This document shows, one piece after another, positions 19,207 through 21,531 of a stretch of 21,531 nt of DNA. The DNA comes from Plakobranchus ocellatus (taxonomy: Eukaryota > Mollusca > Gastropoda > Plakobranchidae): positions 319,570 through 341,100 of the forward strand of contig BLXT01004371.1 of assembly GCA_019648995.1 (NCBI GenBank). Direction: 5' to 3'. Position numbers and translations under genes: made by a program. How positions within the stretch are numbered: position 1 is the first letter of the stretch; every line of letters starts with the position of its first letter. The notes under the pieces are model-generated. The model was not told the DNA's origin and did no database searches. It worked only from the letters and a program-made list of their open reading frames with translations.

Positions 19207-20504
19207 GCATTCTGGGGTAGTTTGCCATTGGAGAAAACCGCCGGCAACAAATAGAATCGGAAAAAGAAAGGGAGGTGAGAGGGAAAAGTAGAATTGCAGA
19301 AAACAAAAGAAGTTGAGGTAAGAAGGGAATCAGAATTTCTGCCATGAAAGAAAAAACTACAAAGTCGTAATATGAAATTCTGAAGTGAAATGAAAGCTAA
19401 GAAGAATGACATCAAATCATTTTTTTTTTAATTTTGTGTGTGTGTGGTTTTTTTTTTTTTGTTTTTGTTTTTCTTTTGTAAATAATTTTTTTTCTGTAAT
19501 ACAAGGCATACAAAATATTCTTACAGGGTTTAGGCAGCTCACAAATCTTTAATGCAAGATTTTTTGCACAAAATTGGGTGATAAAAGAGTTGTAGAATGT
19601 TGCATATGGTTGAACACAGATTATAATACAATTACATATCAAATCATTCAGCTTATTTTTTTTTTATAGTTTTCCATTTTTGGCAGCATGTGTTTCAAAC
19701 TTGCCAGAGGAAAAAAAATTGTTTTAAAATCTTTTTTCTGCTTCTATTTTTTTTGGGGGGTGTGGTTATTTGATAAAGGAAGACAATGCATAGCCTCAAT
19801 TTTTTAAATCATTGTGACAGATTTTTGTTTTAGTGTGTTAGAAGAGAATTTTTTGTACATATAGTCCCTTGATTGTTTTTTTTCCAAAAAAATGGCATAA
19901 GTCATTACAGAAAAATAAACAGTTTTGTTCATTCATGTTTTCCAATTTACACAGAGAAAAAAATTCATTTGGTTTGATACCTGATAATGTCACCTATGTG
20001 GCATAAGTATTTTTCATGCTAATTCATAAATTTAAGATATTTTATTTAATGGACCCTGAAACAGTTCTTATGTTTTTTTGTTTTGTTTTAGTTGTTTTTT
20101 TTTATTAATTTACTTGATCTTAGCTCCTTTTTTAATATTCTATAGATTATGGGCAAATCGATATAACATTGTCATTTTCAATTAATTTTATTGTGATTTG
20201 TTTTTATTTTTATGTATTGTAAATATAATGGATGTAAGAGTTTTAAAAAGAGAAAAAGATTTCTATGGTTGATGTTGTTTTAAGGGTAGTTTAAAACCTA
20301 CATGATTGCGTATAACATGAGCCTATTGTTTGTGGTTTAATCACATTGCAGCCCATACTGTTCATTATGGTGATAAATGGCTTTATTCTAGGCAACACAG
20401 GCATGTTTGCCAACTAATGCAGTAACATACTAACAAAGTCTTCACTGAGCTTCATATGTGAACTGATTCAGTCAAAACAGCAAAAGGCAAAACTTGATAT
20501 TGAA

Positions 20505-20525
20505 TTTTTTTTTTTTTTTTTTTTT
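20505..20525 (+). repeat. T21 homopolymer
   Basis: Uninterrupted T run in the downstream flank. Confidence 0.9.
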
Positions 20526-21327
20526 GTGAATCTAGTTTTTGCTCTGATATTTAATACTATATTAGTATTTTGACATCTCCTGATTTTCTGTATATGGATA
20601 TTGTTATTATTGTTATTTTTTAATCAGGAAGGATAAATCTGACAATCCTCATAGAAGTATGGTATGCAAAGCTGAGATTTGTGATCCGTATATTGTGGAA
20701 ACGGTGAAAAACGTTTATTGAAACTTTAATTTTCCTGCTGGTTTTTTTTTTTTAATTCTTTAGCGAAGAAATTGCAACACATTTTTCTTTGGATTTTTTT
20801 TGTGGAGATTTTTTGATGATTTTTTTTGTTGTGTTTTTTTTTTAGAATTATTGTTCTACTATCACAAAATTTTTAGTTCTGAAATTGAAACAAAAATGCT
20901 CAAATTATTTTATGTACAATCTTAATGGGGTGGTGGATTTCAATGATTTTCATCCTTTTCATTTATGTGTACAGACCAATTCTCCCCGTTGTTTTGAGGC
21001 ATAGCAATAGTAGTTTATCCACATCTAGAGAGAAGTGGAAAAAAAATTTTAAAAGGTCTCAAATTTCATTTGTGGCTCATTAATACTGGTTTCAAATAAC
21101 AGATATGTTGTTTGTTTAATCTACATTGTTCAAGCATTTTTATAGTCATTTATTTGTCATGTACTCTATGAATAAATTTTATGGGCCAAGCAAGATTTCC
21201 TAGAATTGCATGTTCAACGAGTTTATAGATTTAATATGATAAAAATAATATTAGTGTATGTGCCATTCATGCATCAATTGTTTTTGGTCATTTACCAACT
21301 CTTTGAAAATGCTGGGCATTTTTTTTT

Positions 21328-21372
21328 CTCTCTCTCTTTTCTTTTCTTTTTTTTTTGTGTGTGTGTGTGTGT
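21328..21372 (+). repeat. Compound CT / poly-T / (GT)8 microsatellite
   Basis: A short CT block is followed by T-rich sequence and (GT)n at 21357-21372. The short open frames over it are repeat products. Confidence 0.88.
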
Positions 21373-21531
21373 TTGTTTTCATAATTCATGTTTACATTCT
21401 TTACTTCCTCTATTTTTTTAGGATTATACAGATTGTGATTTCTCTTACATTTGTTTTAGAATGAACTATTACTTTGGGGGATTTTTTTTGTCTTTTTTTA
21501 TTCTGCGGGTTGGTTTTTTTTTTTTTTTTTT

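Larger units (their letters stand above)
19207..21531. other. Gene-free AT- and T-rich downstream flank
   Basis: I see no coding exon on either strand. Contents: a purine-rich stretch (about 19255-19340), (GT)n at 19436-19446, T21 at 20505-20525, CT then (GT)n at about 21328-21372, and a T run to the window end. AATAAA occurs at 19914-19919 and 21171-21176, so part of it could be a long 3' UTR. Confidence 0.7.

Noticed and set aside
19148-19642. Minus-strand open frames of 65-82 codons downstream
   Set aside because: Hydrophobic Phe/Leu/Ser-rich or Lys-rich translations of AT- and A/T-tract sequence, with no motif or splice pattern.

Overview
This is a eukaryotic nuclear window that holds one complete, intron-rich protein-coding gene on the + strand. 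The gene encodes the mitochondrial 3-methylcrotonyl-CoA carboxylase beta subunit (MCCC2 / MCCB), an enzyme of leucine breakdown. I rebuilt 17 coding exons between 2279 and 17602. All 16 introns are GT-AG, every junction keeps the frame, and the product is 568 aa (565 aa from the second in-frame ATG). That is close to the human protein of about 563 aa, which as I recall also has 17 exons. The exons are clearly richer in GC than the AT-rich, T-tract-rich introns.

The organism is an animal, probably a marine or freshwater invertebrate. The evidence is the dense animal-type intron pattern, an AT-rich background, long GA/CT and TTA/ATC microsatellites, and short CTAGATCT-type degenerate repeats. 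A mollusc or other lophotrochozoan fits best, but an echinoderm or another invertebrate cannot be excluded from sequence alone.

Layout: 1-490 is GA-rich simple sequence. 782-945 is a (TTA)n/(ATC)n microsatellite, and about 1013-1096 is (CT)n. 1097-2278 is the AT-rich upstream flank, which must hold the promoter and 5' UTR although I cannot place either. 2279-2422 is exon 1, encoding the mitochondrial targeting peptide. 2423-17484 holds the remaining introns and exons 2 to 16. Notable intron contents are a 13-bp perfect hairpin (intron 1), a CTN-type low-complexity tract (intron 2), a T37 tract (intron 7), a G15 run beside a 9-N assembly gap (intron 9), and a compositionally distinct segment with decayed ORFs (intron 14). 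17485-17602 is the last coding exon.

Downstream of the stop, the 3' UTR carries a degenerate tandem repeat with a period of 103-109 bp (17689-18004) whose unit boundaries fold into small hairpins. Clustered ATTAAA and AATAAA signals follow at 18186-18201. Just beyond them, 18264-19200 has the structure of a non-autonomous DNA transposon: inverted ends beginning CAGACCTGCC, flanked by a 6-bp CATACA duplication. From 19201 to the end I see only AT- and T-rich sequence with small GT/CT repeats and no gene.

The best candidates for novelty are this transposon-like element, the 3' UTR tandem hairpin repeat, the intron-1 hairpin, and an unusual [11 protein letters not shown] sequence where the family normally has VDSGGANLPRQ. 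I see no operon, CRISPR array, tRNA, rRNA or defence system.
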